From the NCBI RefSeq assembly GCF_000346465.2, contig NC_034016.1, positions 13,247,965-13,311,964 of the forward strand: 64,000 bases of DNA, given 5' to 3'. The position numbers and the translations under genes were made by a program. The notes beneath the pieces are model-generated. The model was not told where the DNA came from. It searched no databases and saw nothing but the letters and a program-made list of their open reading frames with translations. Position 1 is the first letter of the stretch. Each line of letters opens with the position of its first letter. This DNA comes from Prunus persica. Taxonomy: Eukaryota > Streptophyta > Magnoliopsida > Rosales > Rosaceae. Shown one piece after another: positions 10,870 through 22,655 of this stretch.

Positions 10870-12713
10870 TGATAAGTTCGTAATTTCATACATTCGCATG
10901 CCTTCTTTACTTAGTGACTTTGCTTAGTTTCTCTTTTTTTTGAGTCACTTACCTTTTTTTGTTTGTTTTATAGGTTAAGACAACAAGAGATCACAATTGA
11001 TGTAATCCATGTTTGTTAAGGGATGATTGGGATAAGAGGAATATGAGCTTAAAGACAAACCAATTTGAGCCACACTCCTTGTCAGTCCAGTTTCGTAGGT
11101 TATCTTGCAGGCCTCATTTCAACAACTTACACAGGTCGGATGAGGTGACATCCTTGATAGAAGTTGTTCCAATGGGTGTCTATTATATAACGTATCCAAA
11201 TTTCAGCCCAATTGGATAAATCTGGAGCCCTCAGCACGTCAAAGACTGAACCAAGTTCACAGAAAAGTCATGTTGGCTGACATCACATTTAATGTGGCTA
11301 CTAGAGCCATGTGCTACACATTAGAGCAGCCACACATGGGAGACAAATCAGCTTGGGAACTCAGAAAGATGAACAAAAGTCAAGCTTTCTATAAAGAAAC
11401 CAAGAATAGTCCACCAAAGCATGTATTGGGCAGCTGGAGCAGTTGGCATGTATGGGCAGATGGAGTAGTTGAGTAATTGGGCAGTTGATGCAGTTGAGAG
11501 CAGCTAAGATAGGTGTGCTTCACCAGCCAAAAGGGAGGACGAAATTGCACTATATAAATACAGAGTTGCTCACTCATTCAAGGGAGATAATGTCAGACAC
11601 ACACATTCACTTCATCCATTACTCTCATACACACATTCAGATTCACCACAAAGAGATAAGAGAGCTTGGAGCTGTCCTGGGAAGTACATTGCTGCCAGCT
11701 AGTTCTTCTCTTCTCTTCTCTTTATTCTACCTATGTATTTCTTATTTTCTTTATTCATAGTTATGTCTAACTAATCCATTTAGTTAGGGCTTAGGATGAA
11801 GCCCTAGTCATGAATATTCAATGTTATGGATGATTTTATAGTTAATTGATTTCCTTACTTTCATTATCAAGTTGTTAATCTCCAGTTTATTATGTGCTTA
11901 ATGTATGTTTTCTTGGAGTAGCTAACTAGGATTTTATGCATCTAGCACAGGTTGGGAAGGAGTTTAGATTCACCAATTCTACTCTCCTTTCACAAGCAAC
12001 ACATGAATGGCGTAAGAATCATTCAAGGGGTTAATAACCATAGGTTGACTAGGACAAATACCATGTTCTAGGACTTGTGTGATTATCATATTCTCATGGA
12101 GCTTAATGACTCTTGTCTGCTTTATTCTAAGTAGATACCATGCTTAGGTTGCATATTAGAGATCACGTGTTATGTAGATACCATGCACAATTACATGCCT
12201 TAGGAGAATCATGCATCCTACACCTAGATACCATAGGCTTGTATGCGATAATCTATTGTTGATGAAGTTTGAGTCAATTTCTATGCATTCATAACTTGGA
12301 TAGGAAAACTAGTGGTGGATTCCAAGGCTCTAACACCTCTCAATCATTGTTTCACAACTTGTTTATTGCTGCCAGTGTTTACTTTCGAGCACTTTCATTT
12401 CACTTTCTTCTTTTCATTTCAACAACAAAACCACCCATTTCAAGTACGTGTGTGGTGCTAGGATTTTGTCTTAGACCTTGAGTAATTAACAAGAGGCATT
12501 GTTGAATTCAACCTTGTGTTTAGCCAATTAGTCAGTTTCTTTGTTCTATGTTTTTCTAGCATTCTAAGTAATTTAACTTGGAACCAAGTTACCATTCTCC
12601 GTGAGATCGACCTCGTATTTACATAAGCTATACTATAAACGGTTCGTGCACTTGCGAGAATTAAAGTTGCTGTTTTTAATAACTCATTTTATTTGTTAAG
12701 AATAGTCTCAACA
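10870..12713 (+). mobile_element. solo LTR, about 1.84 kb, with 5-bp target duplication GCTAG
   Basis: The block starts TGATAAGTTCG and ends GTCTCAACA (TG..CA), flanked by GCTAG at 10865-10869 and at 12714-12718. The empty site can be read from a paralogous repeat at about 12837 (CCGCTAGGCCGGTCC). The 3' part, with its CCGTGAGATCGACCTCG and GTGCACTTGCGAG phrases, resembles the LTR ends of plant Ty3-like elements; this is from general knowledge and unverified. There is no gag-pol, so it is best explained by LTR-LTR recombination. The short open frames inside are not genes. Confidence 0.8.
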
Positions 12714-12739
12714 GCTAGGCAGGTCCTTTAAAAAAAAGG

Positions 12740-12812
12740 GTATAACCGAGTGGCTATACTCCATTGTATTAATGATTATTAAAAAAAAAATAGTATAAAT
12801 CCATGGCTATAC
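12740..12812. repeat. two further palindrome copies right of the solo LTR
   Basis: Copies at 12740-12759 and 12793-12812. The second is followed by TTTTGACACATGGGC, the degenerate form of the CACGTGGGC context. The sequence after it (to about 13150) repeats blocks seen at 8371-8450 and 10250-10390, so the palindromes belong to a larger duplicated unit. Confidence 0.8.
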
Positions 12813-13159
12813 TTATTTTGACACATGGGCGACCATCCGCTAGGCCGGTCCTCTTTTAAATTTATCAATAAGAGTAATTTAGAGCATTATCTATTACTAT
12901 TAGGCCAATACCCGAGTTTCTATTGTCCCCTTTTCATTTTTAACTTTTCCATAGTTATTATTTATATAAAGAATTTACCACTTTCATTTTCAATAATCTA
13001 TTATACACGTATATGCGTATTTTTTAATAATACATTCGTGTTCTGTACACGTCTTAAAGACTCAGTAAAATTTATGCTTTTTAAAAAGCAAATGTACAAT
13101 ACTGGTATTGTATATGTACGTACGTATTTTTCATGTTTAATACACATATTTTTTACGAA

Positions 13160-14140
13160 ATTTTCTTTAGTCACTCTACTAGCTTGTTTAAGTTTGGGTA
13201 GAGGGCCTGATGCCTGTTTAAATAATCTTAACTGTTGTGTGTGTCTTTACCTTGTGCATGTCGGAAGTTGGGATTATTCTGGCGCTTGTTTGTAAGTACT
13301 GTAAATTGGGAAATGTTCCAACTACAGGGGAGACTCTGTTGAAATTTCGGTAGAAGTCGAATTGTCTTTCAATTTAAATTAGGGCTAAAAGGCTTTTTAG
13401 TAAAGTGGGTCCGACATCGACTAGATGTAGGATGGACAACAGGGTTCGTCACGGATTCCAAGGAAGAATTCGGGGTAGGTCCTGTCAACATTAGCTTGGG
13501 GCACGCTCCATGACAACAAGCACCTTCTCGAAGAACTTCGACAACAAGAACATGAAGCCCAAGAAGAAGTAGAAGGGCTGAAATGTGATAATTCTGGTAT
13601 CCGAATTGTTTGGATCCATGCTAGGTATATGTTCAGTTAAAGGCGTTGTCAGCCTGACATGCACATCATCGGGTATGGCAGAAGCATAAGTAGCGCCACT
13701 TTTGGAAGTGATCCTCGGTCTTGACACGATGCAGATTGGCCACAAATCTTTTCTTGTACACCTTGAAACTACCCCACAGGTACAGGACACTTGTGAACTC
13801 AGTGATCGGCTACCCTCATAAGAAGATATAATTGTTGAACAACTGCAAAAAGTGAAGAAAATTGCAAGTCATATAGCATGTCAAAACCCTAAGTTGCGGC
13901 AAAAAAGAAAAAGAAGAAGAAAAAGCAGTGGATGTGGCAATAGCCGACAACAGTCAGCCACGATTGACAGCAGCCGATCAGCCTACAGCAATCGATAAGT
14001 GCAAGGCCCAAGCTCTGCCAACTCTTTGACCAGCTCCAGCCCATGTTGCCGTACAGTACAAGCGTACACAACCATGCTGCCGCCGTAGCAGCCACCGTGA
14101 CGCCACCACTGCCCGCAGCAATGTAAATCCAATGGGAAAG
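13160..14140. other. unrecognised GC-richer sequence
   Basis: This stretch contains a minus-strand open frame (13491-13790) with a hydrophobic segment FYFFLGFMFLL that I cannot assign to a family, plus an A/G-rich run near 13905. The higher GC content suggests a transposon fragment or captured exon, but no terminus, splice context or domain was found. Confidence 0.3.
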
Positions 14141-14144
14141 AAAT

Positions 14145-14422
14145 TCCGGTTTTTTATTAGGGGCGCCAATCCAATGGAATGTGCTGCTTCAAATCTGCTC
14201 AACAGAGAAGGGACACATATGGATTAAAGGCCGTGGCAAGTTTCTGGAAAATGGGAAAAATAAAATTTACCCAACAATAATAAAAGAAAATAACAAAAGG
14301 AGACTGGCCAACTATTCCTTCCTTTGACTTGGATAATTGGGTGGTCGTCATGGACCAAAGGATCCATTCATCTTGATTTTCGGCCCTCGAGATAAGTTGG
14401 ACCGTAAGTAACTAGTAATCCA
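14145..14422 (-). other. extra copy of SOT1-type upstream sequence (left part)
   Basis: This aligns with the 5' flank of SOT1 (18673-18915) and with 24985-25230. Shared blocks include CAACAGAGAAGG, GGCCGTGGCAAGTTTCT, CCAACTATTCCTTCCTT, and CATGGACCAAAGGATCC-like sequence. The SOT gene that should lie to its left on the minus strand is absent. The homology resumes at 15727 beyond the inserted element, ending near 15800. It marks a lost or rearranged SOT copy. Confidence 0.65.
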
Positions 14423-15728
14423 GGGTATGTTTGGTAGGCCTCACTAGACTGGACTGGACTATATAGCACTTGAAAACTATGTTTGGTAAGAGGAAGGACT
14501 AACTTAAACGAGATTGTAGAGTCCTAACAGTAAAAAAACTCATCGCTCGCTCTTCTAATTTAGTGAGGCTGAAACTTGCTTCACAAATTAGCGAGTTCGC
14601 AAAATAAAACACGCTAGTCCTCCAACACCGACAACTTTCAACGCCTCTCTCTTGTTTCGTTCAATATCGACTCCTGCTCTTCTTCCAAGCTATACTCAGG
14701 TAAGTTTTTCTGGTCTCTCGCTTTGCATTACAATTGAGGTAGGGCTTGCAGTTGCAGAGAGATATAGAAGGAGGTGAACCAAAATATATTATTGGGTTAT
14801 TGCCTGTCAGCGACAACTATATATTTTGGGTGGCTTCAGGCTCTGCCATCGCCGTAGAGATTGAAAGGAGGTTTCTTGGGTAAGTATTTGGTTCTAGCCA
14901 TCAGCTAAATGAAATTTGAATTTTGAGTCTTAGCCCCAAGATATTGTGGCACATTTGTATCTGCCATTGCAAGGGCCATGTCAAAATCAGGTCTTGCGAT
15001 CCCAAGTCCATGGAATGCCAAATCTTCTTATGTTAATTATTGGTGTACGTTAGTTTGATTATGGGGGTTTCAGGTGTGGCTAGAGGATGTGGGTGGCAAC
15101 ACTTGGATGTGTTTGCTTGGTTTGCTAAACTCGATGGCAACACTTGGCTTTCATTTTACAAATTTCATTTTGGAGCAGAGGTATGGAAAAAGGCCTGAAG
15201 ATGAGCTGCCCAAATTCTGTAATTTTCTGCCTTGTTCTCTTTTTGGGTTCTTTGTGATTGAATGATTTTTTGTCAAATTGCATGCAGTTCCAATTCGTAG
15301 AAGTTCCAAAAAGGGAGAAGCTGAAAATAATGAAATCAGAAACAGAGAGAGAAGAAACGAAAAGGGATGGTGAAGAGAGAGGAAGAAAAGAGAGAGGGGA
15401 GAGAGGAAAGAAGAAAATGCTTCACTAATTAAATATTAGAATTTATTTGCCTCTTTCCTTAATGAAATAATGAATTGACCAAAAAAAATAAATATTAGAA
15501 TTTTATTTATTTAAATATTAATTTTTTTAATTAAATTTAAATATATTAAATATTTATTTTTTAGTCCGACACAGCACCAAACATAGGTCTTCACTATTTT
15601 TACAATCCAGCTTCTTAGTCCGACGCAAAACCAAACGTAGGTCGGTACTTAATCCAGCTTAAGCCAATCCGAGACAGTCCCAAGATTTAGTCCAGTCCAT
15701 GACAACCCGTCGTGCCAAACGACCCCCC
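14423..15728. mobile_element. inverted-repeat transposon inserted in SOT upstream copy
   Basis: The left end reads GGGTATGTTTGG followed by GGACTGGACTA. The reverse complement of the right end reads GGGGTCGTTTGG followed by GGACTGGACTA. Homology of the flanks to the SOT1 upstream region, which lacks the insert, shows that this is an insertion. A 3-bp CCA at both edges may be the target duplication. The interior (about 14640-15420) is gene-like in GC content, with CAGGTAAG-type donor sites and an A/G-rich tract, and could be captured host sequence. No transposase is seen. Confidence 0.6.
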
Positions 15729-15924
15729 AAGATTCATGAAAGGACTAGACACAGTGAAATTGATTGTCATTTTATCTCTGATAAAATTTTACATTGTTCA
15801 ATCACTACAAAATATGTATTATCTTCACAAACCAATAAATTTAAAAGCAATTTATGCAACCAGAAGTCAGAATGGAACCACGAATTTTTTTTTTGTCTTC
15901 GATACAAACGATATTTTTAGTCTT

Positions 15925-16018
15925 TTATTCTTCGTTGACTTGACCCTTATTTTGATTGGCATCACCATGATCAACTTGCTTGCTCTTTTTGAGCATGGCG
16001 TTGGATTGTCTATTGTAG
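15925..16018 (-). pseudogene. relic of a SOT 3' coding end
   Basis: On the minus strand about 24 codons (NAMLKKSKQVDHGDANQNK...) align with the C-terminal tail of SOT1 (NAMLKKRKQGDRVDGDEIK...) and end two codons later at a TAA. The sequence at 15836-15880 matches the distal 3' flank of other SOT copies (26240, 51910). Everything upstream of this tail is missing. It therefore represents a further duplicated and almost entirely deleted SOT gene lying just downstream of SOT1. Confidence 0.7.
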
Positions 16019-16554
16019 ATTTGACTTTTAGACAGGGTCGGGTCTCACTTTTGAGTGGCCCGAGACCATTTTCTTTTCAATAATATATATTAACTATATT
16101 GTTAACTGCCTCTCTAATAGACATTAGTTCTATCAATGTTTGTGAGATCCGCTTATATTAGAAAAGTGATTAACAATGTAGTCTAATTAAATGTAATTCA
16201 AATGGCAACAACCTTTTCTTTTTGTAAATAGTTTAACAAGAAAAAAAAATTATGCACGTCTCTCTTTTTGCCTTCAATATAATAATCCCATCAAATTAAA
16301 GTAAGAAAAGTAAATAAAATCATAAAACCTGAAAAAATCACAACAAAAAAGCCATCAAAATAGAAGGACTAAACATTTTCAATTGAATGATTGTTGTTCC
16401 AAAGAACATTAACAACTTTTATTGTTCAATAACATGGACCATTGTACTGTTAAAGATTTGAAGTGGGTTTTATTTGGGCCCTTGTATTTTTGAACTCTCA
16501 ACAAATAACTTGAAATAGGAATAGACCAATTTTGTGCCGGCCCTGCTTTTAGTC
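16019..16554. other. 3' flank of SOT1
   Basis: AT-rich sequence between the SOT relic and the SOT1 stop codon. It should include the SOT1 3' UTR. No independent feature was seen. Confidence 0.45.
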
Positions 16555-18527
16555 CTAGTTGACTTGACTTTTGATTTCGTCACCATCAACACGATCACCT
16601 TGCTTGCGCTTCTTGAGCATGGCGTTGGCTTCTTTCCATTTATGGTATTTACCAAACAAGACCTCCATTTCTTCAAGGGTTCTGCCTTGTGTTTCCGGAA
16701 GCATTGTGTAAAAGAAGATCCAAGCCACTACTCCAACTCCTGCGTAAAGAAAGAAGGCTCCACCAATCGTGATGGCCTTGTACAACGAAATAAAAGTCAT
16801 GGAGATGATTCCGCTTGTCACCCTGTTGATGGCCACTCCCATACTGCACCCTTGTGCCCGCAACTTCAGCGGGAAGATCTCAGAAGTATAGACCCATGTG
16901 ACGGGCCCCAACCCAATAGAGAAAAACGCAACATTGAATAACACCATGGTGATGCACAATCCGACGGCCCATGTGACCGTCCCTTGGCTCTGATCGATGA
17001 CGGTAAGGCTTGCACCGAGAAAGCCAAGAGAAAATACCATTCCACCCATGCTGATCAAAAGCAACGGGCGTCGCCCAATCCGATCAAGTAAAAATGTGGC
17101 GACCAAGATGAAAAGGGTCTTGACAACTCCAACGGCTATGGTTGCGAGTAGCTTGTGGTTGTAGGATTGGATCCCGGCCTTCTCAAAGATCCTTGGGCTG
17201 TACAAAACGACAGAGTCTATGCCCGAGGCTTGTTCAAAGAAGTGGATACCTAGTGCTGCGATTAAAATGTGGCGAACGGCTGGTGTGGGATGAAGGATAA
17301 GTTGTTTCCACACGCTTTCGCCGTGGCTTTGTTTCGGCACCTCAACGATGTCGTCGTTTAAGTGCATGGGGATGCCTGCGGCTTCTTTGATGTCTTCTAG
17401 CCTGAGCTGAGCCTCTTCCTTAGAAGCTGAGGTTTTGTTGAGGACTTGCTTAGCATCCCCGAGTCGCCCCTTCATGACGAGCCAGCGAGGGGACTCAGGC
17501 ATGGCTAAAACGCCGACGACGAGAACAATGGAGGGAACTGCCCCAAGGCCAAGCATGAACCTCCATCCCATGTGAACTGGGAGCTTGGAGAAGGCGTAGT
17601 TGGATACGTACCCCAATAATATGCCAACATTGACAAACACCTAAACATATATATTTTCAAATAAACCAATTAATGAATTAGTCCAAAAGTATCATATATA
17701 AATAATATAAATATAATATACAATTCATCAAAGCGTTTTTCTTTAATTAATCATTGATCAATATTTTTTGGCAGATAATCAGTAACTAATCTGAAGAAAA
17801 ATATAATGCATGGAAAGGTGCTTTTGGTCTAGTGGCATCTCTCTCCCTAAATTTATCATAAAAAGAAAAACATAAAGAAAATAGACAAACAATGAAACAA
17901 AACAAACCTCTGGAAAAGATGTGAGGAAGCCACGAGACAACGCTGGAGAGATCTCGACGGTGTAGACAGGGGCGATCATGAGACCGTATCCAACGCCGAT
18001 TCCAGCGACGAATCGGCCGAACATGAGCAAGCCATAGCCAGGGGCGACGCCCATGAGGATAGCTCCGATAAAGAAGATGGTTCCGGATAGGACAATGGTG
18101 TACCGACGGCCGATCCAATCAGAGGTTACGCCAGCCAAGCCGGAGCCGATGAGGGAGTAGATGTTTAGAGTGCCCGCAAGGACTTCAACTTGGACGTCGG
18201 TTATTTTGAGGTCATCTTTGATAAAGATATTCGCCCCACTCATTACACCAATATCTGTACACAAAAGTAAAATTAATCAACCACACTCCAAAATAATTCG
18301 GAAAGAAAAAAAATGTATTTGGCAGATGAAGTTTGAGGAACTGTTGAATTGTAAGGATGATTACCATAACCCAATAAGATTGAAGTCATGCAAGCCAAAG
18401 TGGCGCAGGCAATAGCGAACTTGCTTGCATTGGGTTTCTCTGGGGGATCAAAATCTGCAATACGCTTGTTCTGGGGTTCGCCGGAGACAGCATTGTCTTC
18501 GACTTTCCGGTCTGTCATCTCAGTCAT
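16555..18527 (-). CDS. SOT: SOT1: polyol/sorbitol transporter, MFS sugar porter (intact)
   Basis: Three exons, complement(join(16555..17640,17908..18254,18365..18527)), encode 531 residues, the usual size for plant polyol transporters. Intron 1 (110 bp) is phase 1, splitting the Asp codon of LLGYDIGVMSG; intron 2 (267 bp) is phase 0 after FPE. All junctions are GT..AG. MFS hallmarks: DWIGRR at 100-105 in the loop after TM2, PESPRWL at 218-224 after TM6, QASGIDSVVLYSP in TM7, GPVTWVY in TM10, and PETQGRTLEEMEVLFG from 485. By family knowledge it should be a plasma-membrane H+/polyol symporter for sorbitol, mannitol or related substrates; substrate cannot be read from sequence. The start was taken at the first of two nearby ATGs (MTEMTDRK; alternative at 18518). 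Tail KKRKQGDRVDG is charged and cytosolic. No defect seen. Confidence 0.93.
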
Positions 18528-18640
18528 TGTGCTAGAGAGAGAGAGAGATAGATTGCGAGCAAGTGAGAGGTGTAGATGACTTATCAGAGAGCGATGAGAG
18601 AGAGGGAGAGAGAGAGAGGGGGAGGGACAGAATATATACA
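18528..18640 (-). promoter_or_regulatory. SOT1 5' UTR and core promoter
   Basis: Upstream of the start, the minus strand has a CT-rich leader (TC repeats, 18530-18622), typical of plant 5' UTRs, and then a TATA-like TGTATATATT at about 18631-18640. The CT-microsatellite could vary in length between alleles. The promoter motif shared by SOT2 and SOT4 is absent here. Confidence 0.6.
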
Positions 18641-18672
18641 AGCAAACACTTAATTAAAGTAGTATTGTATAT

Positions 18673-19035
18673 GGTTTTCCAATGGAGAAGGATGAAGACA
18701 CAAATGGATTAGAAGGCCGTGGCAAGTTTCTTGCAATGAGAAAGACAAAAGAATTTCGTAAACAACCGAAGCAAATAACCGAAGGGATGATTGTTCCTTC
18801 CTTCCTCAGACCTGGATTTATACTACATGACCCCGCTTTGGGAGCTCAGGGTACTAGGTCCTCATGGCGCAAAGGATCCGTTCAACATGATTTGTGGCCT
18901 GGAGGATAAGTTGCATGCAAAATAACTATTACTAGGCTCAGATTCATGTAATAAGTTTACAAGGCTTGTGTTGTCTTTGAATGTTTGAAACAGTATTTCA
19001 TTTGATTTATTACAACGAATTCTAGAGTATTGATT
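18673..19035 (-). other. SOT1 upstream region, one of three related copies
   Basis: Similar to 14145-14422 (+15727-15800) and to 24985-25295, with shared blocks such as GGCCGTGGCAAGTTTCTTGC, TTCCTTCCT, and at the far end TTTGATTTATTACAACGAATTCTA. It contains no ORF of its own. Its conservation across three copies defines the SOT1-type duplication unit. Confidence 0.65.
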
Positions 19036-19984
19036 TTGAAATTTTGGGAATTTTGGATATATCTTATGGATCGATATTGAAATATTTGAAGGGTAATGCT
19101 TGTTATATAATTTATTAAAATTTTCTGCAATTAAATGTAAATTTAAATTGGAAAAAAAAGGACTTCTCAAGTTTGTAATCCTCTTCAAATAAAGTCACGT
19201 ACGTACTTTGTGAAATTGCCCTTTAACATCTTCAAATAGGCAAAACCTACACATGTTATAAGTAACTTTGACACATAAATAATATTCATCTACATAGTGC
19301 ATTAGTAGAGATCTTTGTAGTGTCTCATAAGTGAGTTACGAAAGAGTTCAACACAATTGTGGTTCGTTATAAGTCCTTATAATCAGAGACAGTTCTTGGG
19401 ACGTGCAAGGTGAGCACAAGCACAGGGCCCCACTTCCAAGAGGCCCACAAAAATATTATATTACTGTATTAAATGTTATTTTATTGAGGTTATAGTTTTG
19501 TTTTTTAATAATCAGATTGAGGTTAGTTTAATATACTAATATACTATTAATAATATAACATATACTACATAAAATTTCCCATTAACTTTGCAAACCCAAA
19601 AAAAAAAATTCCATAACACATGAAAAACAAAAACTTTGCATACATAATATATTAATGTAATATATAACATATATATAGCATATACAAGTTTATTTTTCTT
19701 TTTCCCCTACTATCATAAGCCATGTAGCCTTCTTTTGCAAGTTTCACAAATCAAGCTCAATTCTCTCTCTCAAATTCTTAGAGATTTTGCTCCCTTTTTC
19801 TAAATCATAATTGAAGAAAATCGCCAAATTATTAATAACTCCATCCTCATATAACCAAGACAAATTGAGATAATTAAGAATGTAATATTATAGTTTAAAT
19901 TTTGATAGTATAGTTATTGATCCAAGAAAATTTATTAATTTTTTTATTGGAGGACTTTTATTTAATGTGACTGTCTTTTGGTGA
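19036..19984. other. AT-rich intergenic DNA
   Basis: Mostly AT-rich, with a short GC-richer piece at about 19385-19450 (CACAGGGCCCCAC) resembling 31455-31520, so possibly a transposon scrap. No gene was seen. Confidence 0.4.
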
Positions 19985-20360
19985 GTTTTAATTGTGAATT
20001 TGCCAAAATAAATTGCAACACTGTTTTCATTCCACAACTGGATTGGTCTCTGTATAGATTCCACAACTCTCAACATTGACATAAATATTTTAAGCCACGT
20101 TGCTATTGAAGTAGCTTCATAAACTGCTAAGAATTCATCTTGCATAGTTGAGGTTGATACATATTTTTGTTTGACACTTCTCCATGCCACTCCCCCTCCT
20201 GCAAATACGAATACAAGATGTACATTTATGAGTATCCAAACAACCAGCAAAATTAGCATTTGCATATCCTTCTAGTTTTAATTCTTCAACTTTTCAATAA
20301 ACCAGTTTGTACTCTTTAGTTCTCTGTAAATACCTCAGTACCTTCTTACCTGCTACCCAA

Positions 20361-22655
20361 TTGAGTTTGATGAGTTTGGATTCTCCAATTTCAGAAATAA
20401 AGTTATGATTGGCAATGGTTTTCTAGATGATGGCATGTTTCGTTTGAATTGCAAGAAACCAAATCCAAGCACTGCCAATCTAAGCATCAATGTGATAAGC
20501 AGTAAAGGAAAAGTAAATAAAGAAGAATCATACAAACTTTGGCATAAAAGTCTAGGCCATATATCAAATGAAAGAATGAATCTCCTGAGCAAAGAATTAT
20601 TGTTGTCACCACTTAATCACCGTGACAAAGACAATGTTTGTATAGAATGTGTTAAAGGAAAACTAATAAATTTGAGGAAGAATGTGCTACAAGAAGTGAG
20701 AAACTATTAGAAATAATACATATTGACATATGTGGTCCTTTTCCTACTCAATATGGCCCTTGTCCTACTCAAACACATAATGGTTTCAAGTACTTCATAA
20801 CATTCACAAATGACTTCTCATGATATGGTTATGTGTACTTGATATCTGAAAAATTCAATGCATTAGACTTGTTCAAAGTGTCCAAGGCACTTTCTTTCTT
20901 TAAAGGCGTACATCCAGTCCAAGCAGTTGCTCCCAGCTAGCGGAAAAGGTGAATGTGTATTAATTTATATTAGAAAGATGCTATTGCGCCTCTTTCTTGC
21001 ATTGAATACTAATCTTGGGTAATGGGCATAGGCCCAGATCAATATATATTTTGATTTGAAACTGATAGAAAGAAAAAGGCCCGCCTCCCGCGGTGAGAAG
21101 AGAACGAAAAGTGTTATTAGAAAACCAACTAGATTTAAAGAAAAAATAGTCAGATCAGATAGGGGAGGAAATCTTTATGGCAGATTCGATGAGAAAGGAA
21201 GAAATCTAGGCCCTTTCAGCAAGAAGGAATTGTGGCTCAATATACCAACCCAGGAACATCACAACAAAATGGTGTTGTTGAGAGACGAAATAGAACACTG
21301 ATTCAAATGGTAAGAAGTCTGATGTGCTGCTCCAAACTGCCAAACTTCCTCTGGGGAGAAGCCTTAAAGACATCAAATTATTTGCTGAACAGAATTCTGA
21401 CCAAAAGCGTGCACAAAATTCCTTATGAGCTATGGTGTAGCAGAAAACCAAGTCTCTCACATCTAAGAGTATGAGGAAGTAAAGTAGAAGCTAAGTTTTA
21501 TAACCCAATGAAAAAGAAGCTAGACTCTTAAGACAATAGGTTGTTATTTCATGGGATATCCAAATAGGACAAAAGGATACAGGTTTTACTGTCCCAATAA
21601 TAGCACAAGGTTTATGAAAGTGAACAAAGCACTGGGGAAAATTTCAATTTTGATGAAGTCTTGGAAATAAGGAATCTGCAGAAAAAGAAAATCATACAAG
21701 AGAAGTAGTAGTCTTGCCATTCAATTATTTGAGTGATAAGCAAGCCTCACCAACCCATGAAGAAAGAAACAATGATTTAAATCCAGTAAACCTCAACAAA
21801 CGATAGTCAATAATATGCAGATAGATTAACAAGAACAACAACCTCACAACTTAGAACTGAGAAGATCACAAAGACCTAAGAGACCAACTCTATCCAATGA
21901 CTATTATATCTACTTACAAGAGTTTGAACATCAACACCACAGAAGACCCTGTGACTTTTAATTAGGCTATGCAGAGTGAAAGATGTGAAAAATGGATAGA
22001 AGCAATGGAATTTGAGCTTAAATCAATGAGCAAGTATGGAGCATGGAAGCTTGTAGCATTGCCTCAAGAATGTAAACCAATAGGATACTAATGGGTTTAC
22101 AAGACCAAAAGAAACTCAAAGGGACAAATAGACAGATATAAGGCATGGTTGGTAGCAAAGGGATTCACACAACAAGAAGGAGTGGATTACAATGAAATGT
22201 TATCACCAGTGTCAACCAAAGATTCTTTAAGAGTCATAATGGCATTGGTGGCACACTTTGATTTGCATCTTCATCAAATGGATGTTAAAACTACATTTTT
22301 GAATGAAAACCTTATTGAGGAAATCTACATGAGGTAACCAGATGGTTTAATTCAAAAGGGGGAAGAAGATTTGGTTTGCAAGTTACAGAAATTAATATAT
22401 GGATTAAAACAAGCCTCAAGGCAGTAGTATTTGAAGTTTGATGACGTTTCAAGTCTCAAGGTTTCATTGATAATCCCTTAGACAAATGCATTTATCTAAA
22501 ATTTCATGGAAGACATTACATTTTCATGCTCCTTTATGTTGATGATATTCTCTTAGCAAGCATTAATCTGTCATTACTACATGACACTAAGAGAATGTTG
22601 TCAAACTATTTTGAGATGAGTGATTTAGGTTAAGCAAACTATTGTAAGTTTGATT
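20361..22655 (+). mobile_element. inverted pol block of the copia element
   Basis: The left junction falls after CTGCTACCCAAT (minus-type RT sequence) and joins TTGAGTTTGATGAG (plus-type protease end). The right junction is at GCAAACTATTG/TAAGTTTGATTTTAC, where the uninverted relative has CAAACTATAAGTTTG. The short shared CAAACTAT at the breakpoint is consistent with a microhomology-mediated event. Within the block, about 240 bp at 20890-21130 does not align with the relative. Confidence 0.75.

Noticed and set aside
11013..11760. Several open frames near 11 kb
   Set aside because: They lie wholly within the solo LTR.
12825..13295. 156-residue plus-strand open frame
   Set aside because: It runs through AT-rich duplicated repeat sequence shared with 10250-10390, with no domain or codon structure.
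13491..13790. 99-residue minus-strand open frame as a membrane-protein gene
   Set aside because: No family recognised, no splice context and no conserved motif; kept only as unassigned sequence.
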